Assembly (NCBI GenBank): GCA_964019155.1
Contig: OZ025246.1
Coordinates: 3,087,066 to 3,151,065, forward strand
Length of the DNA: 64,000 nucleotides
Origin: Osedax fenrisi
Lineage: Eukaryota > Annelida > Polychaeta > Sabellida > Siboglinidae
Direction of reading: 5' to 3'
The position numbers and the translations under genes were made by a program. Each line of letters begins with the position of its first letter. Positions within the stretch are counted from its first letter, which is position 1. Below the pieces are notes generated by a model. That model saw only the letters and a program-made list of their open reading frames with translations, made no database searches and was not told the DNA's origin. Positions 21,841 to 35,829 of the stretch are shown in pieces.

Positions 21841-23740
21841 TAATTTCCTATAGTTAACTCAGCTCAGAGAACATTCTTCAGGTGGACAATTTGAGTCGTT
21901 CGAGTAGATATGGTTTTTATTTATTACACATTACACATTCAATATTGATTAATATTATAATATATTAATGTCATTATGTATACAAATATGTATTCTGATA
22001 TTAAAATTCATTGAATATATATTTAATTATACATACTTTTTTTTAATATAAATAACTTATTTATAAAGAATCTGACACGAAATAATTAAATTAAACTATA
22101 TATAATTATATTTTATAACAAATATATTTAACATTTATTCAACAGTTTCTCAAAATATACAATATATATTTGTATATATTTATATATTTGAAATTAATAA
22201 TTTACATTAGTATTACATTATTATTCTATGATAAAATGTTCTATAGTTAACTCAAATCGATTCAGAGAACATCAACCTGGCTAATACATGTCCTGCTCGT
22301 AAACTAGGTTTTTAATTTAAAATATTAAAATCACATAATATGCATATATATTATATACAATGTATATTATACATATATTATGATATTAAAATAAATTTAA
22401 TAATAATTGAATTATATGTATTTTTTTATAAATAATTAATTGATAAATAATGTAATTACTTTGATAAATTTAACATGAATAGAAATAATTAAATTATATA
22501 TTTACTAGCATAAATCATATATTATAATATACATGTAGTTTAATAACAATTTAATTATAATATATAAATGCATTTATTTATAAAAAAATATATTTGATAA
22601 CATTATTTCTCAAAATAGACAATATATATATATATATAAATTAAAATTAAATTATTATTCTATGTCTATATTATGTGTGCATATATACATATAACTATAG
22701 TTATATCAACGACCATATGTCATTGGTTATATACTACTAATGATGTAATTGTCTACAGTTAGCTCGGTTCAGAGATCATCAACCTGCACTGCAGATCCTG
22801 CAGGTGGGCTAATTCATGTTCCTCTTGTAAACATGGTTTTTACTTACTCATGCAATATTAAGATTAAAATATATTATATTTATTTAAAATATAAAGATGT
22901 AATCTGATATACATTTAATTTAAAATTTATATATTTAAATACTTTAATAATTAATTATAAATAAATTATTTATACATAATGTGAAATATGGGTACATTTT
23001 ATAATTTTTATAAATTTATCATTAATAGAAATAATTAAATTATATATTTACTAGCATAAATCATATATTATAATATACATATAGTTTAAATAACAATTTA
23101 ATTATAATATATAAATGCATTTATTTATAAAAAAATATAGTTGATAACATTATTCTCAAAATATACAATATGTATACATGCATATATATATAACTATAGT
23201 TATATACTACTAATGATTTAATTTTCTACAGTTAACTTGGTTCAGAGATCATCAACCTGCACTGCAGATCCTGCAGGTGGGCTAATTCATGTTCCTCTTG
23301 TAAACATGGTTTTTACTTACTTAAACTTTACTTTACTTTATACAATATTAAGATTAAAATATTTTATATTTATTTAAAATATAAATATGTAATCTGATAT
23401 ACATTTAATTTAAATGTATATATTTAAATACTTTAATAATTAATTATAAATAACTTATTTATACATAATGTGAAATATAGGTCAATTTTATAAATTTAAC
23501 ATAAATAGAAATAATTAAATTATACACCTAAATAAATGTATTTTAACAAATAATTAAAAAAAATTATTATAAATATATTTTAAATTAATAATTGTTATAT
23601 AAATAATTATTATATTATAATAATGTTTGAATATTTATATAATAATAATTTTAATTTCCTATAGTTAATTCAAACCGATTCAGAAAATATAAACCTGGGC
23701 TAACCTATCAGATTATCATAAAAATGGTTTTTACTTAACA
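21840..23740 (+). repeat. Five tandem exon-like islands in ~400-500 base units
   Basis: Islands of ~70-90 bases at about 21853, 22241, 22754, 23227 and 23659. Each follows a pyrimidine-rich CTAYAG acceptor-like signal, opens TTARCTC/TTAACT, continues with CAGAGA(A/T)CATCAACCTG and is followed by a GTAAAC-type donor and ATGGTTTTTACTTA. The third and fourth are nearly identical, including CACTGCAGATCCTGCAGG. The islands are much richer in GC than their surroundings. No common open frame survives across all five because of indels. They may be duplicated exons now decaying, or a structured non-coding element. Product unknown. Confidence 0.6.
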
Positions 23741-25607
23741 TACAATATTAAAATATGTTAAATTTATTAAATATACAAATATCTATTAATTATTTTACTA
23801 GTATAAATCATATTATATATATAATATGAATATAGTTTAATTACATTTTAATTGTATATATATATATATATATTTAATAGGTATGTAATAAAATATGTGT
23901 AATAACATTATTTCTCAAAATGTAAAAAAAATATTTGTAAAATTATTATAGAATATGTATATGTTAATTTAATATTATCACATACTATATTTTCATATTA
24001 TTAAAATTAAATTCATATATGCATTTATCGATATTTAATATAACTATTATATTATAACTAATTAATTTTCCATTAGGTAAAAGAAAGGGTTATACAGTTG
24101 TTATCAAGGATCTCAGTATAAGCTAAATGTGGAAGATAAATAAATACTATGTCTAAAAAATGTATATAACAATTAAAAATAAAATAAAATATTATATAAT
24201 TGTATCATATCTTACTATGAATTCATGTTTAATTTAAACTATGCTAATTATAGTGCCATGCATTATACACGAATTAAATTAAATTTGTGAATTTAAATAA
24301 ATTTATAAACAAAAATTACATTTATTTTAATAATATATATGAACATATGATAATCAATAAAATTATATTTTAATAAATCACACATATATTTTATTATATA
24401 ATTTATATGAACATGGGATACTCATTCTAATATTTTAATAAATCCCTCATTTTATTATATTATATATATGATAATATACATAAGGATAATCATTATAATT
24501 ATATTTTAATAAATCATTCATATATTTATGTATTTTTTAGTATTTTTGAAATATTTATAAATCAATTAATTTTATATATGTGGCTATATGTTTATTTCAT
24601 ACAAATAATTTATAAATAATTGTTTTTTTTTTAAATCCTACTGTTAATATTGAAAGAGTATATTAATTTATAATTAAATAACTAGTTTACATAACAAATT
24701 AATTATTATTAATTATATAAGTTGAATGTAGACTATAGTTTACATATTGTCTAGACTATATATATATTATAGAATATATTGTAATACTATTATAATAAAT
24801 TATATATGAAAATATTATTTAATAAATCACTTGTGAATGTATTATTATTTATTAAATATTTCAAAATCAATTAATTATATACTATTCAATTATATATTAA
24901 TGTATTATTAAATAAAATAGTTAATATATTAATTTATAATTAAGAACAATTTATAAAGCTATTTTTGTAATCTTATTTTTAAAATTGATAAATTATATAT
25001 GAATTTAATGTATTATTAAATAACTTGAAACATATTATATATATAAATAGTTTAATATATTAATTTATATATATATGACAACTATAAAAATGGAATTAAT
25101 TGTAATAAATCATATATGTTATATATATATACATAAATAATTAATAATCATTAATCCTGTGATTAATCCTCTGGTTAACAGTGTACAATATAACATAATT
25201 ATACTTTTCCATTGTAAATATATTTACATAATGTGGGCTAAACGATGTATCATATACAATTTCACTAAATTCAACATATATGACTAGTTTATGAGTAATT
25301 TATTATAATTTTGTTAGAATTATTTAAAAAAGTATATAGTTAATATATAGTTTATATAATATATATTATAATAATATTTTGTTTAATAATTATTATATTT
25401 ATTATGCATAATATACAAACCTACCAGTTGCATTAATTTGATTAATATAGTTATATGTATATTTAAAGAAAACAATTATATATAATTAATAATATTAATA
25501 ATATTGATAAAGAATATTTTATTATTTATAATTTCACAAATTAATTATATTTTATGAAAATAAATAATTATCATTTATATTAATTCAGTTCTATATATTA
25601 CTGAATA

Positions 25608-25657
<50 letters not shown>

Positions 25658-25680
25658 GTGTCAAGTCATGCTTAATCAGA
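23741..25680. other. AT-rich interval, no gene seen
   Basis: Almost pure A/T with TA tracts. A short segment at 24076-24130 (after TTTCCATTAG) reads 16 codons and stops, too short to call. Nothing else recognised. Confidence 0.5.
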
Positions 25681-25844
25681 CCAACAAGGAAAAACAAAGT
25701 GTGTGATATATCTAATTATTATTAATATATTTACATAGAATTAAACTAGAATCTGTAAATAATTCTGAGTTAGTGGGAATTGATGTGTTTAATGTTTTAA
25801 TATTAGGTTATTTAAAATAGGGACAATAATATGTTAATGATATC

Positions 25845-25878
<34 letters not shown>

Positions 25879-25922
25879 CAAATAAGTATATATATATATA
25901 TCATATATCCATTTATAAATAT

Positions 25923-26177
25923 ATGTTTAGAATATATAACAATCATTATTTGCATAGTTCAATTTGTAAGTTATTTACCTATAATTGCTCTTTATATACT
26001 TTTAGGTTAAATAGAACATTCTTAATAGCAAAAATAAGATTTGATCATGATAAATTTAGTATTCGTTACAAAGGCGCATATTTATGGAATGCTTTAAATA
26101 CAACCACATCATCTTTGACGAATTTGAATACTTTTACAATACATATTAAAAACATGCTTTTAAATAGTTATATTTAA
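25923..26177 (+). pseudogene. CR1/jockey-like LINE RT C-terminal ORF
   Basis: 84 codons ending TAA. Contains RFDHDKFSIRYKGAYLWNAL then KNMLLNSY, the tail pattern IRYKGP.LWN.L that ends many jockey/CR1-type RTs. It is cut on the left by a TA microsatellite (25845-25900) and followed by a 3' UTR running into the ATT-tailed end at 26552-26652. It is the coding end of the LINE whose 3' UTR opens both duplication copies, a 5'-truncated insertion. Confidence 0.75.
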
Positions 26178-26634
26178 TCACTTACACCTTATCTGTATTG
26201 TTTGTTATTTTATTTACATGATCATCTTTTCTTCTTTTTACCTCTTTTAAATTGTTCGTATTGTACATATTTTTATCTCTAGCCTTTGGTCTTTAGTTTT
26301 CTTTGATTTTTATAGTTTAACTTATTTATTATTTTAGTATCTTTTTACATTTTTTAATATTTTATTATATATTTTTATTATATTTTATTATTATTTTATT
26401 GTTATATACATGATGATTTCTTGGTATTGAGAGATATATTTAATTTTATTGTATTGCTTTTTTATGAGACAGAACACGAATGAACAATATAGAATTGTAA
26501 AATATTTATTTATATTTATTCATTTTGTATTAATTCTCTCATTACCAAGAGCAGGTTGGTATCTCGATAAGTTCAATAGAACTTCTATACCATACCTGGG
26601 TTTTTGATCTCGGTCATCAACTGAATCTGATATT

Positions 26635-26652
<18 letters not shown>
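26178..26652 (+). mobile_element. CR1-like LINE 3' UTR, hairpin and (ATT)n tail (copy 2)
   Basis: Continuous with the RT tail at 25923-26177. The conserved stem-loop lies at 26552-26598 and the ATT tail at 26631-26652. Confidence 0.8.
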
Positions 26653-26666
<14 letters not shown>

Positions 26667-26784
26667 TAAGATATACATTATAATTTTATATATATATAAA
26701 ACATACAAATAAGTATATATATATATAAATAAGATATAAATTATAATTTTATATTATATATATATATATAAAACATACAAATAA

Positions 26785-26828
<44 letters not shown>

Positions 26829-26849
26829 ATAAGATATACATTATAATTG

Positions 26850-26932
<83 letters not shown>

Positions 26933-27104
26933 ACAAATAAGTATATATATATATATAAATAAGATATAAATTATAATTTTATATTATATATATATAAAAC
27001 ATACAAATAAGTATATATATATAAATAAGATATACATTATAATTTTATATTATATATATATATATAAAACATACAAATAAGTATAACACATACATGTATA
27101 TATA

Positions 27105-27151
<47 letters not shown>

Positions 27152-27152
27152 T
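26650..27152. repeat. TA-rich microsatellite/minisatellite tract (copy 2)
   Basis: Second copy of the tract at 338-805, longer by several TA units. The predicted tyrosine/isoleucine-only ORFs in it are microsatellite translations and not genes. Confidence 0.9.
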
Positions 27153-27868
27153 TTATTATTTCTATCTAATATTTGTAGTATATAATCTTTATAGTATAAT
27201 TAATACAATTTATTAATTGTATGGTATAAATCAATGTATATCATATACCATTCAATGGAACGACCGCAATTTGTATATTATTTAGAGAATTTAATTATGC
27301 AAATTTGTTATCGTTGATTGGTCGATTCATCGCCCAAAACCCCCTCATGATATCGACCAAAATACCCTCATAGCATATAGTATTGTTATGTTATCTTTGT
27401 TCAATTATATAATTAATATTTTTAATTAATTTTTATTTCATTTTATGTAGAATATTGAGTAGTTTAATATTATAAAAAAATTATCATAAAAATGTTTTTA
27501 ATTGTGTTGTAATTTACCATTAACTCTCCGCTATTTATTACAATAATATAGCAGAAAATGCACTTTTTACATAATCGATAATATTATTCAATATATTTAA
27601 TTTTTCTTAAATTTTTCTTAAAATATTAGGTAACATTAACATTATACACAGTTCGTTTATGTAAGATATTTTCATATCTATTACCGTTGTGGTTATATTG
27701 CCATCGACCACAACCCCCTCACGTCCCCTACTAAAACCCAGAAATAATAATGACAACAAAAATGAAAAACCCCCAAAAAACCCAAAAACCCCAAAAACCC
27801 CTACTTCTGCTAACCATGCATTTACATATATGTGATAATTGATATAAGGGAATATTATCATGTATAAG

Positions 27869-27907
<39 letters not shown>

Positions 27908-28672
27908 GTTGAATTTTGAATGCCGAAGTGAACAGTCTTTTTTTTTTACATTACTATTTCATTCAAAATGTACATTTAAAATTTATAAATTAACACATTA
28001 TTTTATATTTTATTTATATTTCATTTGATGAATACCAAGTATTTATAAAATATATATTTTTAATTTTATTTTCTTTTGTATTGTAGATTTGTCAAAATAA
28101 TTTAATTTTAATTTCTTTTGTCTGGCTATTACATAATTATTTTTTTCTCTTCATAAAATAAATTCTGATATCATTTTATTATAATGTATATTGTTTTATT
28201 GATTTTTATAGTTCATACATATATTATATGTGATATAAAAGTGTAGATTTTCATATAGTTTCAGCGGGTTACGATTAAAAAGGACGAGTTTAGGGTTAAA
28301 GGTTAAATTTTAAATGCGAAATAAAATGTCAGTTATAATTGCAGTAAAAAGCGACAGTTGAATTAGCTATCGAAGAGAGATGATTTAGAGATATTGATGA
28401 TTCAGAATTATAATGTTATATTGATTTATTGAATGTTTATTTATACACAAAAATAACATATATATATAAGCCATGATCTATTGAGTTATGCATAGTTAGA
28501 TAATTGGAAGTTATCTGATAGTATATTGGAATAGTAAGACAAGAATAACAATATTCGAATGGCATTCACATATATGTGATAATTTATATAAGGGAGTAAT
28601 ATCATGTACAAGCATTATATGTATATATAATGAGAGTAGGAGGTGGCAGGGAATAAGTATCTGGAGACAAAT

Positions 28673-28924
28673 TTAATTAAGGGGGATATTGGGTAGATAT
28701 ATTGAAAATGTCACCAATGATAATCGATTTAAAATAAAGGAAGTTAATATTTTAGTAGGCTTCCAAGAAGATATTTTTTTTCTAGGATTGATATACGAAT
28801 TTAATGGAATATGAAATAGAATAAATGAGAAATTCAATAATATAATATATAGGATATGTAAGGATATAGGATTGATAATACTCTTGGAATATTTATTTGA
28901 GTATTTAATGTAGCGCATATTCAT
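28673..28924 (-). pseudogene. Hydrophobic exon remnant, possibly receptor TM segment (copy 2)
   Basis: Second-block copy of 2321-2572, one residue different. Same weak TM7-like PLNSYINP motif. Confidence 0.22.
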
Positions 28925-29447
28925 TGGAGTTATCTCATCTCAATTAATTCTTAAATGTGTAATGTTACTTATTTTTGTGTGCAATAAATCTATTAAATTA
29001 TATTGCAACATGACATTCCAACATTTTCAGGGAACCGATGTTATGAAAAAGGGTATAAATTGAATGTTATTGAATAAATAAGATATTTTAACATTGGAGA
29101 AATTATATCATGATTGAGCTAAGTAGGAAAAAACCATTATTTAGGGAAAGATTGAATATATCAAGAATATATGAATCCTTATTTGAAGATAATATTGTAA
29201 TGGGTTCTATAGTAAATTCATTAGAATAATAATAAGAATAAAACTTAAAGGTGATATCAGATATAATAAAAATAGAAGGAATATATAATACAGATGTATA
29301 TATATATATATAAAAATTGAAAAAGTTAATATTTATTAAAACATACAAACTTGAGAAAAATTTAAAATGATCGATATATATTATATTATTAAATTATTTA
29401 ACAAATATTATGTAATATATAATATAAATATTTTAATATATTGTAAC

Positions 29448-29576
29448 CAGTACACACTTCTCCTTTCTTTTCATATCCATTATTACATTTACATTCGTAA
29501 CTTGTATTTGTATTTACGCAATAAGAATGTCGTAATTTTGAACATAAGGAAGTATCTCGTCTACATTCATTGATAT
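29448..29576 (-). CDS. Calcium-binding EGF-like domain exon (copy 2, exon i)
   Basis: Second-block copy of 3098-3226. It has the same 43 codons, six cysteines, DINEC start and splice signals. Confidence 0.7.
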
Positions 29577-29736
29577 CTAAATAATAAAGTATATAAAGTA
29601 TGTTATATATATATTATAAATGAAAGTTGTATTACATTAGAATTAAACTACATATTGATCATTTGTATATGATGAGAGTTTGATATATTTCCACTTATCA
29701 TAGATATTACCATACCACTCATATATCACTAGTAGG

Positions 29737-29818
29737 CAGGCCCGAAGCCACAGGGGGAGGGCTATCAGGGGGGCCTACGGGGCAAGGCCCGCCCCTGAGA
29801 TCAGGTAGGCCCCTAAAA
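29737..29818. mobile_element. GC-rich transposon-end-like island (copy 2)
   Basis: Second-block copy of 3387-3468, apparently identical. Confidence 0.35.
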
Positions 29819-30365
29819 CTTGTTTCACATTAAGTTTTTTTCATATATTATTTACTATAGTATTTCTATAGATATTTAATTATATTTATATTTATATTTT
29901 ATAATTTTATTTATATTATATTTATTTATTAGAATGTATGTATTTAGTCATATACATTATAGTGAGGATCCAATTCAGTATATCCTATTTATGGTTTTAT
30001 AAAATATTTTCTAAAATTATGATAAATATTAAAATAAATGTTAATAATTTAATTGTAATTAGTTACCCTATCATGAGAAAACTAAAAAAATATTTGGTTT
30101 TCTAACTAAAATAGGAACAGATAAATTAATAGATCACAGAATAGCAGTAACATAATCAAATATCCAACCAACCCCAAACCCAAAGAATAACACTACGAAA
30201 TATGAACAAGTAAATTTTAAATATCGTTCATCTTATCTCGGAAATAAAATTAGAAGGCTTACCGATAATATTTATCTATATACAAAATAAAGAAAATTTA
30301 ATTTATATCCATTTGTAGATTATAGTAATTTCACAGTAAGTGGTTACTGTAGTATTATTGAATAC

Positions 30366-30586
30366 GCCTACTATACATATATAGCGTGACTAAGCCACGC
30401 CCATTACACATGACTTACGAGACACTTACTTATTAATGCACAACTAATCAGCACCTATACATAATTATATCATATAACCTATATAATATATATAATATAT
30501 ATAATATATATAATATATCGTAATACACGATACGAGATACGGCGAACTTCCAGACAAGGTTAGTCACGTATATATGTATAGTAGGC
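30366..30586. mobile_element. MITE with ~30-base inverted repeats (copy 2)
   Basis: Second-block copy of 4016-4209, longer by 27 bases because an internal TATAA-type microsatellite (30481-30520) expanded after duplication. Confidence 0.65.
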
Positions 30587-30746
30587 TATATTAACTCTTA
30601 TTCAATCTCATACATACTACAGTTACTACAATTGGAATTCCGCAATGGAAAAAGAAAATGTGTTGATAAATGGTTCCAATCATGTGATTTATTCGCTTAA
30701 AAAAAGATTCAACTGTTGATTGAATACTAGTGCACTCTCATAACAA

Positions 30747-32727
30747 GTATTTATTTCAACTTCTCAATTATAGATCAGTACGAAATAAAGTTAATTTGAT
30801 TACACAATCAATTATTGATTCTAATTTTTCTATATCTGCAATTACTGAGACTTGGCTATCTATTGGTGATTCAGATCTAGCTTCCCAACTGACCTCTAAT
30901 TTTTTTTAAGTATTGCTTACTAATAGGTCTACATCACATCATCGTGTGGCCAAACGCTGTTATTCTCACCTGAACTTAAGCTTATTTCATCATCTACCCC
31001 ATGTTTTTCTTCATATGAAATTCTGATCTGTAATATTCAGTTCCCATCATTATTTACCATTGTAATTATACTTATCTACCGTTCACCTTCATCTAGCCTA
31101 TTTCTTAGATGACCTCTTTTCTATTTTAGAATCTTTCACATAGTTAACACGGCTATTCTTGGTTATTTTAATATTCAAATTAATAATAAAATCATGATTC
31201 CTTATCTCTGAATGAACTTATATTTTAGTATTCCCTGACGCAACATTTTTGCTTTACAACTAACACTAATAGTAATACGATTGACTTTTTTTTGTATTTA
31301 GCTGATTCTAAATTAATTTCATATCCAACTCAAAGTTCTCTAATATATGATCACTTTTCCATATTATTTGATTTAAACTTGCCGGTGATACAAATTAATC
31401 CACCTTCTATAGATCGTTCTATAGATCTATAGATCGTTTCGGAAAATCTCCTCTATTGATAAACCAATATCTATTAACTTTGTATTCCATCAATTTAACA
31501 ACATTATATCTTTTTATATGTGTACACTTTTTAATTATTTTAATTTGGAATTATCTCAGTCGCTTGATATTTTTGTACCCTCCATTACTCTTATCAACCG
31601 AATGTATATAAGTTTCCCTGGTTTCATATTGAGTTTGTTAACTCGCGGCAACTACTTCGTAGACTACAATATAAATATGCATTGTATAAACTTGAATTAA
31701 TATTATTGCTTATAAAATTTTCGATAGCTTTATAAGAAAAAAACTTATATTTTCTAAGCAAGCTTATACATAATCTTCCACCTTAGTAGGTAAAACTCAG
31801 ACCTATCATCTTCCTGACCAAATTATTCAGTTATTTGTTCCTTGTTTACCAATTATTCCAATATAAAAAGTATAGTATTATCAATGTACTTCCAGACATC
31901 AATTATGCATCTAATTTATCAAGTTATCATCCAATATCCCAGATACCATCCTTATATAAGACATTAGAACAAGTTATGTCCAATAATTTTTTTAATTATA
32001 TTATTATCAATGCTATTATTGATAAATATCAAAATGCATATTCTCCTCATCGTAGTACCGAAACTGCCCTTACTTAGATCATTAATTATACTGTCATATC
32101 TCTTGATAATAAAGCCCCATACTATATCGTACTACTATACTTATCTAGTGCTTTTGATACTTTCAACACAATATTATATCTATTAGACTTAATGAAATTA
32201 ATTTACATGGTCAATTCCACAATCGGAACATCCTCATCTAGAACATCTTCGGTGAAGATTAACACCTGTTGTCTCCTCCTTATGTTAACATACATGGTGT
32301 TCCATAATGATCTATTCTTGGCCCTATATTGTTCATTATTTATATTCTTCCTATCAAATAAATTGTTCACACATATCCTAATATCATAATATTAACTATT
32401 ATCTTTATGCCGATGATCTTCATATATATAGCATTTACCTAGTTCTAGCGATTCTGGTCTGATTCAAATATCTATGTTTAATTGTATTACTGATCTAACT
32501 CATTTGTTATCTCATAACTCCATTTCCTTAACTATTATTAACACTAATACTATCATATTCTCAAGACTCAGTTATCTTCTATCAATCACTCATCCTTTTA
32601 TACTATATCTGCTAACTTCTCAATCTATAACTACCCTCGGTGTCACTATAACCTCTCATCTAGACTTCTATCCACACATTAATAATATAATACGCACTAC
32701 TAACTATTTTCTATATCGAATTTTTTT
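30747..32727 (+). pseudogene. Decayed L2/CR1-like LINE, endonuclease plus reverse transcriptase (copy 2)
   Basis: Second-block copy of 4370-6350 with the same stops and frameshifts, so the element was dead before the block duplicated. Confidence 0.85.
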
Positions 32728-33417
32728 TTCTGGGATTGATATACGAATTTAATGGCACATGAAATAGAATAAGTGAGAAATTCAATAATATAATATGTAG
32801 GAGATGTAAGGATATAGAATAGATAAACTCTTGGTATATTTATTTGAGTATTAATGTAGCGCATATTCATTGGAGTTCTATCGTCTCAATTAATTCTAAA
32901 ATATTTAATCAAAATTTTAAATATATGTTTAATGTAACTTATTTGTTTGCAATAAATCTATTCAATTATATAGCTACATGACATTCCAGAATTCTTAAGA
33001 GAACTTAAGTTATGAAAAAGGGTAATAATTTAGATTTTATTTAATAAATAAGATATTTTAATCATCCGGGAAATTAAATCTTGCTTGAACTAAGTTGGAA
33101 AAAAACTATTATTTTGGGAAATATTGATTATATCAAGAATATATGAATCCCTATTTTAAGATAATATTGTAAAATTTTCTAAAGTAAATATATTATAATA
33201 ATAATAAGAATAAGAATTAAATATTATATCAGATATAATGAAAATAGAAGTAATATATAATACAGATTTATATATATATAAAAATTAAAAAGATAAAATG
33301 TATTAAAACATACAAACTTGATAACAAAATAAATTATCGATACACATTAGGTTTACACATAAATTATTTAATAAATATAATGTAATATATAATATAAATA
33401 TTGTAATATATTGTAAC

Positions 33418-33546
33418 CTGTACAAACTCTTCTTTGCAGTCTATATCCTTTAATACATCTACATCGGCCACCATTTTTTGTATTTACGCAATGAGTATAT
33501 GGTACAGTTGAACATATGGTAGTATTTCGTTTACATTCATTGATAT
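33418..33546 (-). CDS. Calcium-binding EGF-like domain exon (copy 2, exon ii)
   Basis: Second-block copy of 7041-7169. A single change turns the residue before the third cysteine from Tyr to His. All six cysteines are kept. Confidence 0.7.
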
Positions 33547-33878
33547 CTAAATAATCTAGTATTTAAAGTATATTAAATATATTATAAATGTAAATTTTAT
33601 TTAATTACATTAGAATTGAACTACATATTGATCATTTGTATATGATGAGTTTTTGGTATATGTCCACTTATCATAGATATACCCATGCCAATCCTATATC
33701 AATGGTAGGCTCACATAAATAATATAATATAGATAATGATGAACGAGAATAATAAATTAATAAATAAAAAATAATTAAACAAAACGATAATATAAAACAA
33801 TTTATAATAATAGTAATGATTCACGATTAACATGAATGAATAATAATACTATTACATTAATGTAATATAGACATTCCC

Positions 33879-35267
33879 AGGAAACCAAAGTAGGTGTATT
33901 ATGTTGCGATTGGTTGTATTTGGTTGTAATTGGTTGTAAAAATAGGTGTAACATAGTGTAAATACGTTGTATTTACACTCAAAAATACAACTTATAATTT
34001 AAAATAAGTTGTATTATTAGGTGTAGAATAGTGTAAATACAAAATTTATATTTTATAGTTGGTATTCGTTGTATTTACACTCAAAAATACAACTTATAAT
34101 TTAAAATAAGTTGTATTTTTAAGTGTAAATACACCATTTATAATTTATAGTTGTAATTCGTTGTATTTACACTCACAAATACAACTTATAATGTAAAATA
34201 AGTTGTAGAATAGGTGTAGAATAGTGTAAATACACCATTTATATTTTATTGTTGTAATTCGTTGTATTTACACTCAAAAATACAACATATATCTTAAAAT
34301 AAGTTGTAAAAATAGGTGTAGAATAGTGTAAATACACCATTTATATTTTATAGTTGTAATTCGTTATATTTACACTCAAAAATACAACTTATAACTTAAA
34401 ATAAGTTGTAAAAATAGGTATAGAATAGTGTAAAAACACCATTTAAATTTTATAGTTGTAATACGTTGTATTTACACTCAAAAATACCACTTATAACTTT
34501 AAATAAGTTGCAAAAATAGGCGTAGAATAGTGTAAATGCACCATTTATATTTTATAGTTGTAATAGTTTATAATACTATTAATTTTTAATAACTGTAAAC
34601 ATTAAATAAATTAATTAATAATATATATATTTATTTATATTTTATTTAATTTAATCCTAATTATTAAAATATTTTACTTTTTCTTTATTTTAATATATTT
34701 ATTAACTTATTACTAATATAAATTAATTATAAATTATTATTTTAATTTTATATTTAATTTAATATTCTGTTTTTAATAAATAAGTTATTATTTTAAAATT
34801 CATATTTTATTGAATAATCATTATAGTATTTTACAAAATCACAATTATTTTATTCAAGTTTCACCTTGAACAACAATTATAATCATAATTATATTGATAA
34901 TTAGAAAATACAAATGGTTGATGTATATGCACTTTTTTATTTTACATAATAAAGTTGTATTTATAGGTGGAGAATGGTGTATATGCACTATTTTTTATTT
35001 TTATTTTACATTATGAAGTTGTATTTTTAGGTGGAGAATGGTGTATATGCACTATTTTTTATTTTTATTTTACATTATGAAGTTGTATTTTTAGGTGGAG
35101 AATGGTGTATATGCACTATTTTATATTTTTATTTTACATTATGAAGTTGTATTTTTAGGTAGAGAATGATGTATATGCACTAGTTTTTATTTGCTCACAT
35201 AGCACCCAAATTTACAACGTTGTAAATGCGCTATTTGCATACCATTTTTCACCTACTTTTGTTTCTT
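33879..35267. mobile_element. MITE-like element holding two minisatellites (copy 2)
   Basis: Second-block copy of 7502-8890. Unit number is unchanged in both arrays; one 64-base unit differs by a base. Confidence 0.6.
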
Positions 35268-35355
35268 GTGTTACTATATATAGCTATAAATTAAATATAT
35301 GAACGCGTGGGTATGATGGATATATATAGGTAGTTTGGTAAGGATAGAACAATAT

Positions 35356-35399
<44 letters not shown>

Positions 35400-35829
35400 G
35401 ATACATGCTATAGTTTGCTGAATTAGATAAATTATCGAAGTGTGAATTTAGGGATGAATTAACATCAAAAGTAATTCTAATATTTAAAGAAGCCAGATAC
35501 GGATGAATGGGGTGACAGTCAGTTATAATTGTAGTAAAACATCGATATTTAAATTAGCTATCGAAGAGGGTGTATTGATGATATTGATATGTATTGATAT
35601 GTTTATGATTTAGAAGTAGAATATTAGATATAAGCCATGATATATTAATTGAAGCATAAATAGATATATAATGAGATGAAGATATTACCAAGAATAGGTC
35701 CCTGAGGAAAACTGTAATGAAGGGTGATGTTGGGTAGATAAATTGGAAATTCACTAATGATATTTGAATTAAAATAATGGAAAATAATATTTTAATACGA
35801 CCCAATCAGTATTTTTTCTATAATTGAGA

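Larger units (their letters stand above)
26313..35829. repeat. ~9.5 kb segmental duplication, copy 2
   Basis: Direct copy of 1-9462, about 16.85 kb downstream of the end of copy 1. It contains the same LINE 3' end, TA tracts, cbEGF exons, decayed LINE, MITEs and minisatellites. Length differs through TA tracts (for example near 26880 and 30485). The block may extend left of 26313, because the LINE coding end at 25923-26177 would lie outside the window in copy 1. Confidence 0.95.

Noticed and set aside
26741..26932. 63-codon IYIYIY ORF
   Set aside because: Pure TA microsatellite.
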